The notes under the pieces: model-generated
The model's input: only the letters and a program-made list of their open reading frames with translations
Databases searched by the model: none
Told to the model about the DNA's origin: nothing
In this document: in pieces, positions 1 to 9,751 of the stretch
Position numbering within the stretch: the first letter of the stretch is position 1
Layout: each line of letters opens with the position of its first letter
Position numbers and translations under genes: made by a program
Assembly: GCA_019359515.1 (NCBI GenBank)
Contig: JAHHHC010000015.1
Location: 1-64,000, forward strand
Reading direction: 5' to 3'
Source of the DNA: Desmonostoc vinosum HA7617-LM4
Lineage (GTDB): Bacteria > Cyanobacteriota > Cyanobacteriia > Cyanobacteriales > Nostocaceae
Length of the DNA: 64,000 bases

Positions 1-39
1 GCGCGGGTAAGGTTACTGGGGTAAGCTTTACTCATGTCG

Positions 40-94
40 CTCTCTCGGTGCTGTGTATTTTGCTATTCGCAGCTTACACTGAGAGAGTTTTTTT
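40..94 (+). terminator. Imperfect hairpin followed by a T run
   Basis: Arms at 40-50 and 77-87 pair with one G-T mismatch (CTCTCTCGGTG against CACTGAGAGAG). An inner GCTG/CAGC pair sits at 50-53 and 70-73, and seven T residues follow at 88-94. This is the shape of a factor-independent terminator or attenuator. Nothing intact lies upstream inside the window, so its gene is unknown. It also marks the upstream edge of the broken VOC gene. Confidence 0.4.
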
Positions 95-107
95 ACAAAC
101 TACCTGA

Positions 108-437
108 CTTTTCAAACAGCCTCTAAGTCCTGATGCTTTTCAAACTGGTAATTTAGCTACTGCTCATGGTTCATTAAACCATTTAGCATTTAATATCCCT
201 CTAGAAAAAATAGAAGAGTATAGAGAAAAACTCATTGCTAAAGGTGTACAAGTCACACCTGTATTACACCATGCAGATGTCCCTTCTGGCTATGTTCCTG
301 AACCTGACGAAAATACATTTATTTCATCTATTTATTTCTTTGATCCTGATGGGATATTGCTAGAATTTGCTGCCAATGTACGCGCTTTAGGTGATCCTGT
401 ACGAGATTTGCAACATCAACCAGCTACAGCAATTTAA
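108..437 (+). pseudogene. C-terminal remnant of a VOC/glyoxalase-family protein
   Basis: The frame opens after a TGA at 105-107 and runs to TAA at 435-437 with no plausible start codon. The readable peptide contains HGSLNHLAFNIP, a helix with EEYREKL, then HHADVPSGY and IYFFDPDGILLEF. That is the pattern of the second half of a vicinal-oxygen-chelate domain, with the metal-ligand His near the first strand and Glu in LLEF. The first beta-alpha-beta-beta-beta half is missing. The 5' part appears to have been lost at or near the hairpin at 40-94. VOC proteins include glyoxalases and ring-cleaving dioxygenases; the substrate cannot be told. A gene starting upstream of the window is unlikely because of the in-frame stop. 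Confidence 0.6.
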
Positions 438-540
438 TCAAGCCCTTTAGGCAGGGAACAGGAAAATCCCCTAATTTTAATTTTAGCTCGATCTTTGAAA
501 AGACGAGGGTTGAGCGGAGTCGAAACCCGGCAATCGAGGT

Positions 541-716
541 GAGGTTTAACCAGTTCCGTGGGTTTAAGTCCCCGGTTTTATAATCGGCAAGTTTTGTGTT
601 GGGGTGAAATCCCCATTACAAAACTTAATTACGTTAGCGTAGCGTAAAGCCTGCGGCATAGCTTCGCTTAGAGCGACACAGGAGCGTCGCGTCATTACGA
701 ATTACGAATTATTTAA
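541..716 (+). repeat. Interspersed repeat block: hairpin element plus GCGACACAGGAGCGTCGCGTC repeat
   Basis: The block begins with a segment containing GTGGGTTTAAGTCCCC, then a strong hairpin (589-604 pairing with 611-626, loop TGAAAT), then a segment related to GCGTAAAGCCTGCGGCATAG and ends in ATTACGAATTACGAATTA. The same hairpin occurs near 29857-29893 in this orientation and at 11272-11447 and 31597-31634 in reverse. No gene lies between the VOC remnant and the vWD gene; this block and the hairpin at 831-874 are what the gap holds. Confidence 0.75.
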
Positions 717-830
717 TTTAGTCCTTCTACTTATTGAGCAGCAACTGAACAGTAATTGAGCATTTTTTAGCCTGTTATGAGCAGGTTTTGAACTGGAGAA
801 TGAGCAGTTAGTTAAGACAAAGTATGACTG

Positions 831-874
831 TTGATTTCTTAGTCAGAGAAAGTTAACTCTGACTGAGAAATCAA
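831..874 (+). promoter_or_regulatory. 18-bp-arm inverted repeat in the leader of the vWD gene
   Basis: Left arm 831-848 (TTGATTTCTTAGTCAGAG) pairs with 857-874 with one mismatch around an 8-base loop. It lies 56 bases ahead of the start codon at 931 and is followed by no T run, so a leader stem-loop or operator is more likely than a terminator. Confidence 0.5.
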
Positions 875-930
875 AAATCAAGCACGGGTCAACTGTTCCA
901 AACTTACTAAATTTAATTAGGAGGCATTTT

Positions 931-2064
931 ATGCGGACTAAGCCCTTGTCTCTGGTATCAATTCTGCTCAGCTTGTTTAGTTTTAACTCTCCCATCGCTA
1001 GCTATGCAGCTGGCCCTAATATCCAAGTAATTCAAATCAACATTATTTGTAATATTGTGGGCCCAGTAATCAATTCTGTCATCAACTGTAATCAGCAGAT
1101 AGGTAACATTAATATTAACGCCAGCAATGGTAGCAGTTCCGGAGACCCGCATCTAGTCACCTTTGACGGTTTGGCTTATGATTTCCAAGCTGGCGGCGAC
1201 TTTATTGCAGCGAAATCAACTTCCCCTGATGATACGTTTGAAGTGCAAGTCAGACAAAAGCCATTTTCGTCGAATAACCAAGTAGCTATTAACAGTGCTG
1301 TTGCGTTCAACCTTGGCGGGCGTCAAGTCATTATAGACGCACAGAAGAGTTCTCCTCTGTCAATAGATGGAAACTCAATACAGCCACCAGATAACGCCAA
1401 GCTCGAATTTAAAGATGAGCAAGGAAATCGCCTTGGGGATCTCTATGTGACAGGATCTCAATATCTGGCGGTTTGGCCTGATGGAACCCAGGTTCAAGTC
1501 AGGCTGAGTACAGGCTCACATATTGACTTATACTTTGCCTTGTCTGAGGCGCGTAGAAATAAAGTCCAAGGGCTACTTGGTAACTATGACGGCAACCCCT
1601 CTAACGATATCACTACCCGTTCTGGGAACGTTCTCGGGTCACCGGTGCCGTTCGATAAGTTGTACAACGAGTTTGGTAATAGCTGGGCAGTTGAGTCGCT
1701 GTTTTTGCAACCGCCTACGAATGTAACATTCCCCACAGCGCTGCCAGTTCTCACTCCTGAACAGCGCACTCAAGGAGAGCAAGTTTGCCGAGCTAAAGGT
1801 ATTACCAATGCGATCGCTCTCCAAAATTGTATTCTCGATGTGGGGTTAACGGGCAATCCCGGATTTGCAGATAGTGCTGTTAACAGCCCATCTGCTGGTA
1901 CCCCACTACAAGTATCACCCCCAAACTCAACTCCAGAACCAACTCCAGAACCGACTCCAGAACCAACTCCAGAACCGACTCCAGAACCGACTCTAGAACC
2001 AACTCTAGAACCAACGATAAAACCCAGAATTACCACTCCTGATCGAATACTGATTGAGCAATAG
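931..2064 (+). CDS. Secreted von Willebrand factor type D domain protein with TPEP repeat tail
   Basis: The 377-residue product starts at ATG 931 behind a clear AGGAGG site. Residues 1-27 form a signal peptide ending SYAA, so the protein is exported. Residues about 71-255 are a vWD domain: it opens with GDPHLVTFDG, carries the EVQVRQKP strand and closes with LLGNYDGNPSNDI and FGNSWAV. Residues about 331-362 are a proline-glutamate TPEP/TLEP tandem repeat, encoded by repeated CCAACTCCAGAA units, probably a flexible or wall-spanning spacer. vWD domains mediate extracellular protein-protein contact and Ca binding; no enzymatic role is suggested. It stands alone, with a stem-loop in the leader and another just past the stop. 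The partner or sheath structure it binds is unknown. Confidence 0.85.
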   Translation: MRTKPLSLVSILLSLFSFNSPIASYAAGPNIQVIQINIICNIVGPVINSVINCNQQIGNININASNGSSSGDPHLVTFDGLAYDFQAGGDFIAAKSTSPDDTFEVQVRQKPFSSNNQVAINSAVAFNLGGRQVIIDAQKSSPLSIDGNSIQPPDNAKLEFKDEQGNRLGDLYVTGSQYLAVWPDGTQVQVRLSTGSHIDLYFALSEARRNKVQGLLGNYDGNPSNDITTRSGNVLGSPVPFDKLYNEFGNSWAVESLFLQPPTNVTFPTALPVLTPEQRTQGEQVCRAKGITNAIALQNCILDVGLTGNPGFADSAVNSPSAGTPLQVSPPNSTPEPTPEPTPEPTPEPTPEPTLEPTLEPTIKPRITTPDRILIEQ

Positions 2065-2073
2065 AGTGAACTA

Positions 2074-2107
2074 CCCAACACCCATCTGAGTACAGATAGG
2101 GTGTGGG
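2074..2107 (+). terminator. Hairpin after the vWD gene
   Basis: CCCAACACCCATCTG (2074-2088) pairs imperfectly with CAGATAGGGTGTGGG (2093-2107) around a 4-base loop, ten bases after the stop. There is no good T run, so it may act as a weak terminator or be the end of a decayed IS200/IS605-like element. Confidence 0.4.
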
Positions 2108-2171
2108 CTTCCCAATTCAATGAGGGTAGCCTCGGACTTCATAGATTTCTTACGTCCTGAAGACTCTAGCT

Positions 2172-2972
2172 TTAGCCTTTGAAAATCACGTCATACAGTG
2201 AAAGCAGAATCTCCACCACAATTAAAATTACTACATACCACTCTACTCGCTGGCTACTGCTATGCTGCATAAACTCCAACACTGTTTGTGCAGTTTGGGA
2301 AATTAGCTCTAGTTTACGTTCCAGGGCGTTATGACGCTCACGGATTTCGTATTCATCCTCTAAACGCAGATATAAATTTTCTAGCTGTGGGGATTCCCAT
2401 AGTAACTCCGGCTTATCGATAATCTCTACTCGACCCACTATCTTATGTTGAACTAACAAAGTAGTCCCAAGTTGACGAAGTAATTCTCGGCTTTGGCGTC
2501 TACTCCTATTTTCGCGCTGGAGACTAGCTGCAAACGGTTCAATTTGATCAAATACAGTTGCTAGGCTACTCTCATAATGAGATAGTACAACGCTCTTGGC
2601 AAGAATATCAGCCACTATCTGCAAACGCTCTACACTAAATTCATGTAGTAAAATTTTTCCTTCCTTTACTCGCTCACTCTCGGTAAGGTTAAGAGAAACT
2701 TCCACCTCTTCTGTTTCTGGGTCGGCAAAACAGTCACTAACTTGAGAAGATATTTTTGTCAAGAAGGCTACCTTTTCTAAAGGCTCAACGTTAAACAGAA
2801 CAACTGCTCCATAACCCAGCAGTACTGCACAGCCATGTTTACCTACTGTAACCATTACTGGCATACTTGCCAAGTGAACATAATTTTCCAACCTGTGTAA
2901 GTCAATATTTTTACCAAGGAATAGGGCCTGCACTCTAAATCTATCTCTGTCATTAAAAAGGAGTTTTTGCAT
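2172..2972 (-). CDS. DUF155 (RMND1/Sif2-like) protein with C-terminal membrane anchor
   Basis: The protein matches the DUF155/COG1723 family as judged by the central segment with ILAKSVVLSHYE, the ENRSRRQSRELL helix and the LEDEYEIRERHNALERKLELI stretch. The last 20 residues (WYVVILIVVEILLSLYDV) are one membrane helix, so a tail-anchored protein is expected. Eukaryotic relatives (RMND1, Sad1-interacting factor 2) support organelle translation or meiotic division; the bacterial role is not established. The frame is open back to a TTG at 2990, but the first ATG at 2972 is the more natural start. It sits right behind rpsU on the same strand (26 bases from ATG, or 8 from TTG), so rpsU and this gene are probably co-transcribed, which suggests a link to translation. 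Confidence 0.75.
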   Translation of the reverse strand: MQKLLFNDRDRFRVQALFLGKNIDLHRLENYVHLASMPVMVTVGKHGCAVLLGYGAVVLFNVEPLEKVAFLTKISSQVSDCFADPETEEVEVSLNLTESERVKEGKILLHEFSVERLQIVADILAKSVVLSHYESSLATVFDQIEPFAASLQRENRSRRQSRELLRQLGTTLLVQHKIVGRVEIIDKPELLWESPQLENLYLRLEDEYEIRERHNALERKLELISQTAQTVLEFMQHSSSQRVEWYVVILIVVEILLSLYDVIFKG

Positions 2973-2998
2973 TGTCGCCCATTGAGTCAACCCTTGTC

Positions 2999-3187
2999 TT
3001 AAATGCGAAAACCTCTTTTTCTTTGCCTATGCCTAGCAGTTTCTTTGCGTTTACGTTTCTGCTCTGGTGTCTCAAAATGACGATGCTTCCTCATGTCTTG
3101 GAAAATCCCAGCTTTGGAGACTTCTCGTTTAAATCGACGCAAGGCTGACTCAATATGTTCATTTTCACCTACTGTTACTTGGGTCAT
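2999..3187 (-). CDS. rpsU: 30S ribosomal protein S21
   Basis: A 62-residue basic protein with the S21 signature: N-terminal acidic strand [18 protein letters not shown], then [15 protein letters not shown] and a Lys/Arg-rich tail ([17 protein letters not shown]). S21 joins the platform of the 30S subunit and helps base-pairing of the mRNA ribosome site. Gene order rbp-rpsU on one strand is the arrangement described in Anabaena (rbpA1-rps21), where the pair responds to cold. The 296-base gap to the upstream rbp gene (3188-3483) holds no other ORF or clear terminator, so read-through from the rbp promoter is possible. The DUF155 gene follows closely. Confidence 0.95.
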   Translation of the reverse strand: MTQVTVGENEHIESALRRFKREVSKAGIFQDMRKHRHFETPEQKRKRKETARHRQRKRGFRI

Positions 3188-3483
3188 TTATTTCCTTGTT
3201 GTATTGCTAGTGAGTAATGTCAAAGGATGTAGGTTGTGGGATAATTTAGTGGGCATGAAGCAACCACCATTTCATTGACCACCAAATCTACGATTTTAGT
3301 GCGGGCTTGAAAGAGAATTGGTTTCAATCAGTGAGTATGCAAAAACACTATTTTCTCTTCATTTTTCTACATCTCACACCCTACACCCTAGCTTTGGTCA
3401 AACTTTAAGTCAAACAAAATCAAGCATAAGGTAGATTTTTTATCTCCCTCAAACATCAACTGTTAAACTTTCGCTTTGAAAAG

Positions 3484-3789
3484 TTAGTAGCGATTACGAG
3501 AGCCACCGTATCCTCCCCGATTTCCCCCGAACGAACCTCGGTTGTCTTCTTTTGGTCTTGCCTTATTCACTTTTAGGTTGCGTCCCATCCACTCTGCACC
3601 ATCTAAAGCTTCAATTGCTGCTGATTCTTCTGCCTCACTACCCATTTCCACAAATGCAAAGCCGCGTAGTTGCCCTGTTTCACGATCAGTAGGTAAATTA
3701 ACCTGCTTTACAGTACCATACTCTGCAAATACAGTAGTTAAAGTCTCTTTTGTAACCTCATATGAAAGGTTGCCTACATACAATGACAT
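3484..3789 (-). CDS. RRM-type RNA-binding protein (Rbp family)
   Basis: A 101-residue protein with a single RNA recognition motif: RNP2 LYVGNL at residues 3-8 and RNP1 RGFAFVEM at 42-49. After it comes a short glycine/arginine tail (about 84-101), which marks the cold-induced class of cyanobacterial Rbp proteins such as RbpA1; type without the Gly tail (RbpD) is excluded. It is expected to bind U-rich RNA in the cytoplasm and adjust mRNA stability or translation. The start ATG at 3789 has GGAGA seven bases upstream. About 200 bases of AU-rich DNA upstream (to 4026) hold no gene and probably contain the promoter and a long leader like that of known cold-regulated rbp genes. rpsU follows on the same strand. 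Confidence 0.93.
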   Translation of the reverse strand: MSLYVGNLSYEVTKETLTTVFAEYGTVKQVNLPTDRETGQLRGFAFVEMGSEAEESAAIEALDGAEWMGRNLKVNKARPKEDNRGSFGGNRGGYGGSRNRY

Positions 3790-4026
3790 ATATCATCTCC
3801 AAAATCGTAACTGTGTAGAGATTTAGATTTGGGAGAAATGTCTGCTTACACCAAAAGGTCAAGCCTTTTAATATTAAAACAAATACTACAACCCATTTTA
3901 TTCTCATTTTCTAACTCTAACACAGCATTCATTTTTACTCAAAGCATAAGCAACTAAAAATAAGGCAATTTATATAGAGGCAATACAATAGTGCTAATAG
4001 TCAATTACTCTCCTATTTAACTAGCC

Positions 4027-4212
4027 ATGTTTTATCTACCCATTCTCTTCGCCCAACAAACTACTACTCTTCAGTTAAGTGTTAATATTAATGGGATTGT
4101 TGCTTTGATTGCAGGAGTTCTAATTCTGATTCTGCCCAGATTATTAAATTATATTGTGGCAATCTATCTCATAATTATCGGATTAGTGCAGATTTTCAAT
4201 TTCCGTATTTAA
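4027..4212 (+). CDS. DUF3096-type small membrane protein
   Basis: 61 residues. Two hydrophobic helices fill most of the chain: about 23-40 (NGIVALIAGVLILILPRL) and 43-58 (IVAIYLIIIGLVQIF). The pattern NGIVALIAGxLILxxPRLLNYIVAxYLIxIG is the DUF3096 signature. Family members are short inner-membrane proteins of unknown function. The gene stands alone, divergent from rbp, with no strong ribosome site. Confidence in the family is good because most of the motif is present. Confidence 0.8.
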   Translation: MFYLPILFAQQTTTLQLSVNINGIVALIAGVLILILPRLLNYIVAIYLIIIGLVQIFNFRI

Positions 4213-4290
4213 GATTGAGAACTAATTACCTATATTTACTTTTTCAAGCTGAAGGCAGAGCATTTGCTAGAATTCAAGACTGAACAAGCG

Positions 4291-4410
4291 ATGAGCTACG
4301 AACAGATAAAAGACCTGCCACCACCGGAATTTAAACGTTTATGTGGAGTATATATTACCACGTTTGCGAGAGTGGTAGACTGCGATCGCGTAATTCTGCC
4401 AGCGCCTTAA
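4291..4410 (+). pseudogene. N-terminal stub of an IS5-type transposase
   Basis: A 39-codon frame starting ATG at 4291 reads MSYEQIKDLPPPEFKRLCGV, then TTFARVVD, and ends at TAA 4408-4410. The EFKRLCGVxxxTF motif is the N-terminal helix-turn-helix of transposases common in Nostocales that are grouped near IS5. No DDE catalytic part follows, so only the 5' end of an insertion sequence remains. No terminal repeats were found. Confidence 0.5.
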
Positions 4411-4422
4411 GCGCCTCAAAAA

Positions 4423-4677
4423 ATGACCAAAAAACAAAAATTTCCTTACCTAGTTGGTTCCAAGTGGACAGCACAGCAAAAAGTTGATGGCTGGCGACAC
4501 TTTCAAGTCGTTAACCGTAAAAATCAAGGTAAATGGGTTTATGCGGAAATGGTTGCCGCGTGTGACCCTAACGTTCGCTTTTGGCTGAATGCTAAGTTAT
4601 TACAAGACAGTTCTCAATGGCAAGCTGGCTGGCAAACATTACAAGAAATCCAGACAGTCGCAGAGAATATCTCATAA
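4423..4677 (+). CDS. TIGR02450/DUF2389 Trp-rich small protein
   Basis: 84 residues with six tryptophans. The spaced motif KWTA..KVDGWRHFQV, KWVYAEMVAACDPNVRFWLNA and WQAGW matches the small Trp-rich family TIGR02450 (DUF2389), found in cyanobacteria and marine proteobacteria. No signal peptide or membrane segment. Function is not established. The gene begins 13 bases after the transposase stub, has no obvious ribosome site, and is complete in length for the family. Confidence 0.75.
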   Translation: MTKKQKFPYLVGSKWTAQQKVDGWRHFQVVNRKNQGKWVYAEMVAACDPNVRFWLNAKLLQDSSQWQAGWQTLQEIQTVAENIS

Positions 4678-5490
4678 TTGCCTCAAATAAACTTGGACAA
4701 TATATTTATATTTAATAATTTTTTACAAAATTGCGATCGCACTCAGCTGTTTGATGGAATTTCGCTTCGTTAAACCCAACAAACACAAAGTTTTTGGGCG
4801 CTGAGTTACCCTGCAAGAAGCCGCCCTCCCGGCGTCTACGTTCCTCAAACGTTACTTGGCGTCATTTACCGTAAAACCTTAGTCAAGCAGGGCTGTCCTA
4901 AGCTACTAGCGCGGCTAATAAGCTTGCTATCTCTAGATATAATATTCATATAGATACAAAAATCCTACCAATCGTCTTGAGCCGATTTAAGCCATTAGCC
5001 TCAGAATTTATTCTTAAGCGGTCTCAAGATAAGCCAGACCACATTTAGTTTGCATATCTAAAACTCTTGTGGGTGGGCTGGAAAGCCCGCCATAGCTATG
5101 CAATTTAAATCTACATTCGCTTATTAGCCTCTGAATTCTTTCAGAGGCAGTGATTGCAACTTGGGCAATATATCAATGAAACCTATATGTAAAAGGATTT
5201 TTCAGTTTTTTGTTTTTTGTAACTATTTTTATATAAAAAATACTAAAAAACTATATTTGAGCTATTTTAATCTGTAAACAATTATTTTATGAGCCTATAA
5301 CAACTTAAAATCTGTTTTAAACTAAAATAATCTTGATATCACCATCAAACAAATAAAAAGCCCCTTTCTTTTCCTGTGAATTTGCACAATAATGACACTC
5401 ACATACCTAACGTCTTGCCGTTAAAGGGCTAGGTGAAGGCAGATGTTTGAGCCACGAGTTTGATAAAAAACGATAAGAGGCAAATCTAAA
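4678..5490 (+). other. Long gene-free leader region upstream of chlL
   Basis: 813 bases without a supported gene. It holds a HIP1 site at about 4733, a small GC-rich hairpin (GGTGGGCT at 5072-5079 with AGCCCGCC at 5084-5091) embedded in a stretch related to the ACTCTTGTGGGGTGGGC repeats found at 11820, 34417 and 52095, and a very A/T-rich segment at about 5190-5400. The chlL promoter must lie here; I could not fix its position. Confidence 0.5.
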
Positions 5491-6357
5491 GTGAAACTAG
5501 CAGTCTATGGAAAAGGTGGAATCGGCAAATCCACAACTAGCTGTAATATATCCGTCGCCTTAGCCAAACGCGGCAAGAAAGTGCTGCAAATTGGTTGTGA
5601 CCCCAAACATGACAGCACCTTCACCCTCACAGGGTTTTTGATTCCGACAATTATCGATACCCTCCAAGAAAAAGACTATCACTACGAAGATGTCTGGCCA
5701 GAAGACGTAATTTATAAAGGTTATGGTGGTGTTGATTGCGTAGAGGCGGGTGGCCCTCCTGCGGGTGCAGGCTGTGGTGGTTACGTAGTCGGCGAAACCG
5801 TGAAATTACTGAAAGAACTCAACGCCTTTGATGAGTACGACGTCATTCTATTTGACGTTTTGGGTGACGTTGTTTGCGGGGGTTTTGCTGCACCACTCAA
5901 CTATGCAGATTACTGCCTGATTGTTACAGACAATGGCTTTGACGCCTTGTTTGCTGCCAACCGCATTGCCGCTTCAGTAAGAGAAAAAGCTAGGACTCAC
6001 CCATTGCGTCTAGCTGGATTAATTGGTAATCGCACCTCCAAGCGCGACTTGATTGAAAAATATATAGAAGCGGTGCCAATGCCAGTTTTAGAAGTTTTGC
6101 CTTTGATTGAGGATATCCGTGTTTCCCGTGTTAAAGGTAAGACATTGTTTGAGATGGCAGATTCTGACCCTTCGCTGGAATACGTTTGTGACTACTATCT
6201 CAACATTGCTGACCAAATTTTGGCGCGTCCTGAAGGTGTCGTACCGAACGATGCTCAAGATCGTGAATTATTCTCTTTGTTGTCTGATTTTTATTTAAAT
6301 CCGAATAAACCCCAGGTTCTGAATTCAGAAGAGGAACTAGACTTGATGATTGTATAA
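5491..6357 (+). CDS. chlL: Light-independent protochlorophyllide reductase, ATP-binding Fe-S subunit ChlL
   Basis: ChlL is the nitrogenase-iron-protein-like electron donor of dark-operative protochlorophyllide oxidoreductase: as a dimer with one 4Fe-4S cluster it passes electrons with ATP hydrolysis to ChlN-ChlB. Seen in the 288 residues: P-loop GKGGIGKST at 7-15, switch [10 protein letters not shown] near 35-43, cluster cysteines C95 (AGAGCGG) and C129 (DVVCGGF). It is ChlL rather than NifH on the basis of [25 protein letters not shown] and SLEYVCDYY. The start is GTG at 5491 with AGAGG eleven bases before; no better start fits the N-terminus. chlN follows after one intervening gene on the same strand. 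chlB is not in the window. Confidence 0.97.
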   Translation: MKLAVYGKGGIGKSTTSCNISVALAKRGKKVLQIGCDPKHDSTFTLTGFLIPTIIDTLQEKDYHYEDVWPEDVIYKGYGGVDCVEAGGPPAGAGCGGYVVGETVKLLKELNAFDEYDVILFDVLGDVVCGGFAAPLNYADYCLIVTDNGFDALFAANRIAASVREKARTHPLRLAGLIGNRTSKRDLIEKYIEAVPMPVLEVLPLIEDIRVSRVKGKTLFEMADSDPSLEYVCDYYLNIADQILARPEGVVPNDAQDRELFSLLSDFYLNPNKPQVLNSEEELDLMIV

Positions 6358-6386
6358 ATCATCAAGTTTTGAGGATGAGGAGCGAT

Positions 6387-7175
6387 ATGGCTTTCTTTCA
6401 CGGCTTTACAGATACTTTAAAGCAAAGGTGGCTACAGTTTTTTCAGGTGAATCGTGATTGGATTACACTCCACATGGAAGTGGAATCAGTGTATACCCCA
6501 GATGGCGGCAAGCGCCCGCCTTCTTACCTCATCCTGGGAGTAATTAACGCGCTAGAACCCAAGTTAGCGCAATTAATGTTCCCCTTTTCCAAATTGAATC
6601 CAGACGCCGATACCCTAATTGAGGTGCTTGATTTAAATTTTGACCCAGACATCGCTCTTGGAAATCATATTCTTCCGAAAGCAGAAACATATAAATATGA
6701 AGATGAGTCAGCAGCAATCATTAATGACAATTTCAATGATGAAACACTGGTGCATCCTCATGCAAATGGCTTTGCGGAAGTATTGGTAGCTCAAGAGTTC
6801 TCAATGGTAGATTCTGAGCATCAAAAACTGGACATAACTGAGGCGCAGGAAATCCCAAACGGAATTGGTGATAATGCCTCATCCAATGGACACAACTCAA
6901 AGGATGAGTCTCACCAAATCTCTAACTCAGAAGCAGATGAGTTTGGGGATATTGCCTTTGATACCACAGCTGCAACCGAGGTTAAGCTTGATCAGCAGTT
7001 ACTTGATGATCTCAAGCCACTAGATGAGAATGCTTTTAGCGATGTTTTGTCAGATGTCTGGGGTGATGAAACAGCACTACAAAAGGCTGAAGGAAATAAC
7101 GACTTTTTAGGGGAAGATCTGCCATCAGGCGTTTTTGATGAATCTGAAATTGCCCGTCTCTTCCCCAATGCTTAA
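6387..7175 (+). CDS. DUF5331 protein located between chlL and chlN
   Basis: 262 residues from ATG 6387, which is preceded by GAGGAG at ideal spacing; the frame is open to a TTG at 6369, but that lacks such a site. Residues 1-95 are the conserved cyanobacterial DUF5331 part (FFHGFTDTLKQRWLQFFQVN, PPSYLILGVINALEPKLAQ, FDPDIALG). The rest is acidic, low-complexity and poorly conserved, ending in a short ESEIARLFPNA motif. No membrane segment. It lies 29 bases after chlL and 99 before chlN on the same strand, so it is probably transcribed with them; a role in assembly or stability of the dark reductase is a reasonable guess from position only. Confidence 0.8.
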   Translation: MAFFHGFTDTLKQRWLQFFQVNRDWITLHMEVESVYTPDGGKRPPSYLILGVINALEPKLAQLMFPFSKLNPDADTLIEVLDLNFDPDIALGNHILPKAETYKYEDESAAIINDNFNDETLVHPHANGFAEVLVAQEFSMVDSEHQKLDITEAQEIPNGIGDNASSNGHNSKDESHQISNSEADEFGDIAFDTTAATEVKLDQQLLDDLKPLDENAFSDVLSDVWGDETALQKAEGNNDFLGEDLPSGVFDESEIARLFPNA

Positions 7176-7180
7176 TTACT

Positions 7181-8678
<1,498 letters not shown>

Positions 8679-8714
8679 GTTTTGATCAAGCAACACCATA
8701 ACACCATAATTATT

Positions 8715-8742
8715 AGGCGAACTGTTGGGTTCGCCTTTTTTT
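8715..8742. terminator. Bidirectional factor-independent terminator between chlN and lysR-type gene
   Basis: AGGCGAAC at 8715-8722 pairs perfectly with GTTCGCCT at 8729-8736 around a 6-base loop, followed by an eight-T run (8735-8742). It terminates chlN on the plus strand; the LysR-type gene ends just beyond on the minus strand. Confidence 0.9.
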
Positions 8743-8761
8743 ACATATCAAAGCTTGTATA

Positions 8762-9646
8762 TCAGCAGCAGATACTCCTAACAACTTGCAGAAACTCCTT
8801 TAACACAGGTGTCATATTTTCTTCTCGCCACACTACAGCCGTTTCTACTAATGGTGTTTTTTCCTCAACTGGACGATAAACTACACCAACCCTGTAAAGA
8901 TTTTGCAATGAAGCAGGTGCGATCGCAATCCCAATTCCTGCTGAAACTAAACTAATAATTGTCTGCATTTGAATTGCTTCTTGAGCCACTTTTGGGTTGA
9001 AATTAGCCTGCTGGCAAAGACTCATGATTTGATCGTAAAGTCCAGGGCCCAAGTGACGGGGGAACATAATGAAGGACTGATCTGCAAGCGATCGTATTGA
9101 AATAAAATCTTGTTTAGCTAAGGGATGATTTTCCCATAACGCCACAATTAAAGCTTCTTGCTGAATACACTCTTGATTGAGTGTTTCATCTTCTAAAGGT
9201 GGATGAGCAAAGCCGACATGGATACGTTGATGATGTAGTGCTTGCTCTTGTTGAGTCGTTGTTAACTCTTGCAAAACTAACTCCACTTCTAGAAACTGTT
9301 CTCGAAATAGCCGCAAAATTATCGGTAGCGAATCGTAAGTTACTAAGCTAGTAAACCCCACTTGTAATAATCCTTTCTCACCTCTTGCTGTTTTTTGCGT
9401 TAACTCAATTCCTCGTTCCAATTGCGTAAACAGTTGATAAACCTCTTGCAAAAATACTCTCCCAGCTTCTGTTAACTGCACCTGTCGCTTAGTTTTGCGG
9501 TGGAATAACTCAACCCCAAGTTCTGCTTCCAGTTGCTGAATTTGCTGGCTTAAGGGCGGTTGAGCAATGTGTAATCGCTCTGCGGCTTTACTGAAGTGCA
9601 GTTCTTCAGCCACAGCGATAAAGTAGCGCAGATGTCGCAGTTCCAT
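8762..9646 (-). CDS. LysR-family transcriptional regulator
   Basis: 294 residues. Residues 1-60 form the classic LysR winged helix-turn-helix (MELRHLRYFIAVAEELHFSKAAERL, AQPPLSQQI, LGVELFHR). Residues about 90-290 are the periplasmic-binding-like effector domain (QVGFTSLV, VSAGIGIAIAPAS). The effector-domain wording is close to the BenM/CatM/HcaR-like group that senses aromatic acids, but the ligand cannot be read from sequence. It is divergent from the methyltransferase gene at 9752 with a 105-base shared promoter region, the standard geometry for LysR autoregulation and control of the neighbour. Confidence 0.9.
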   Translation of the reverse strand: MELRHLRYFIAVAEELHFSKAAERLHIAQPPLSQQIQQLEAELGVELFHRKTKRQVQLTEAGRVFLQEVYQLFTQLERGIELTQKTARGEKGLLQVGFTSLVTYDSLPIILRLFREQFLEVELVLQELTTTQQEQALHHQRIHVGFAHPPLEDETLNQECIQQEALIVALWENHPLAKQDFISIRSLADQSFIMFPRHLGPGLYDQIMSLCQQANFNPKVAQEAIQMQTIISLVSAGIGIAIAPASLQNLYRVGVVYRPVEEKTPLVETAVVWREENMTPVLKEFLQVVRSICC

Positions 9647-9751
9647 AGTTTTGATATTTTATAAATCTCAAATATGCATAAATATATATTGGACATCTCA
9701 AAAATGGCTGCATATGATACTCATACATAAATATCAACAGGAGTTAGAACT
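9647..9751. promoter_or_regulatory. Divergent promoter region of the LysR gene and methyltransferase gene
   Basis: This A/T-rich gap contains ATATGCA at 9672-9678 and its reverse complement TGCATAT at 9709-9715, thirty bases apart, plus several T-N11-A arrangements that suit LysR binding. AGGAG at 9739-9743 is the ribosome site of the methyltransferase. Confidence 0.45.

Noticed and set aside
541-590. tRNA-like GGGTTTAAGTCCC motif in the hairpin-element repeats
   Set aside because: It resembles a T-arm, but no acceptor stem, D-arm or anticodon arm can be drawn, and the motif is part of a dispersed repeat in four places.
5491-6357. NifH reading of the ChlL gene
   Set aside because: The P-loop and cysteines are shared, but the family-specific stretches and neighbouring chlN show it is ChlL.
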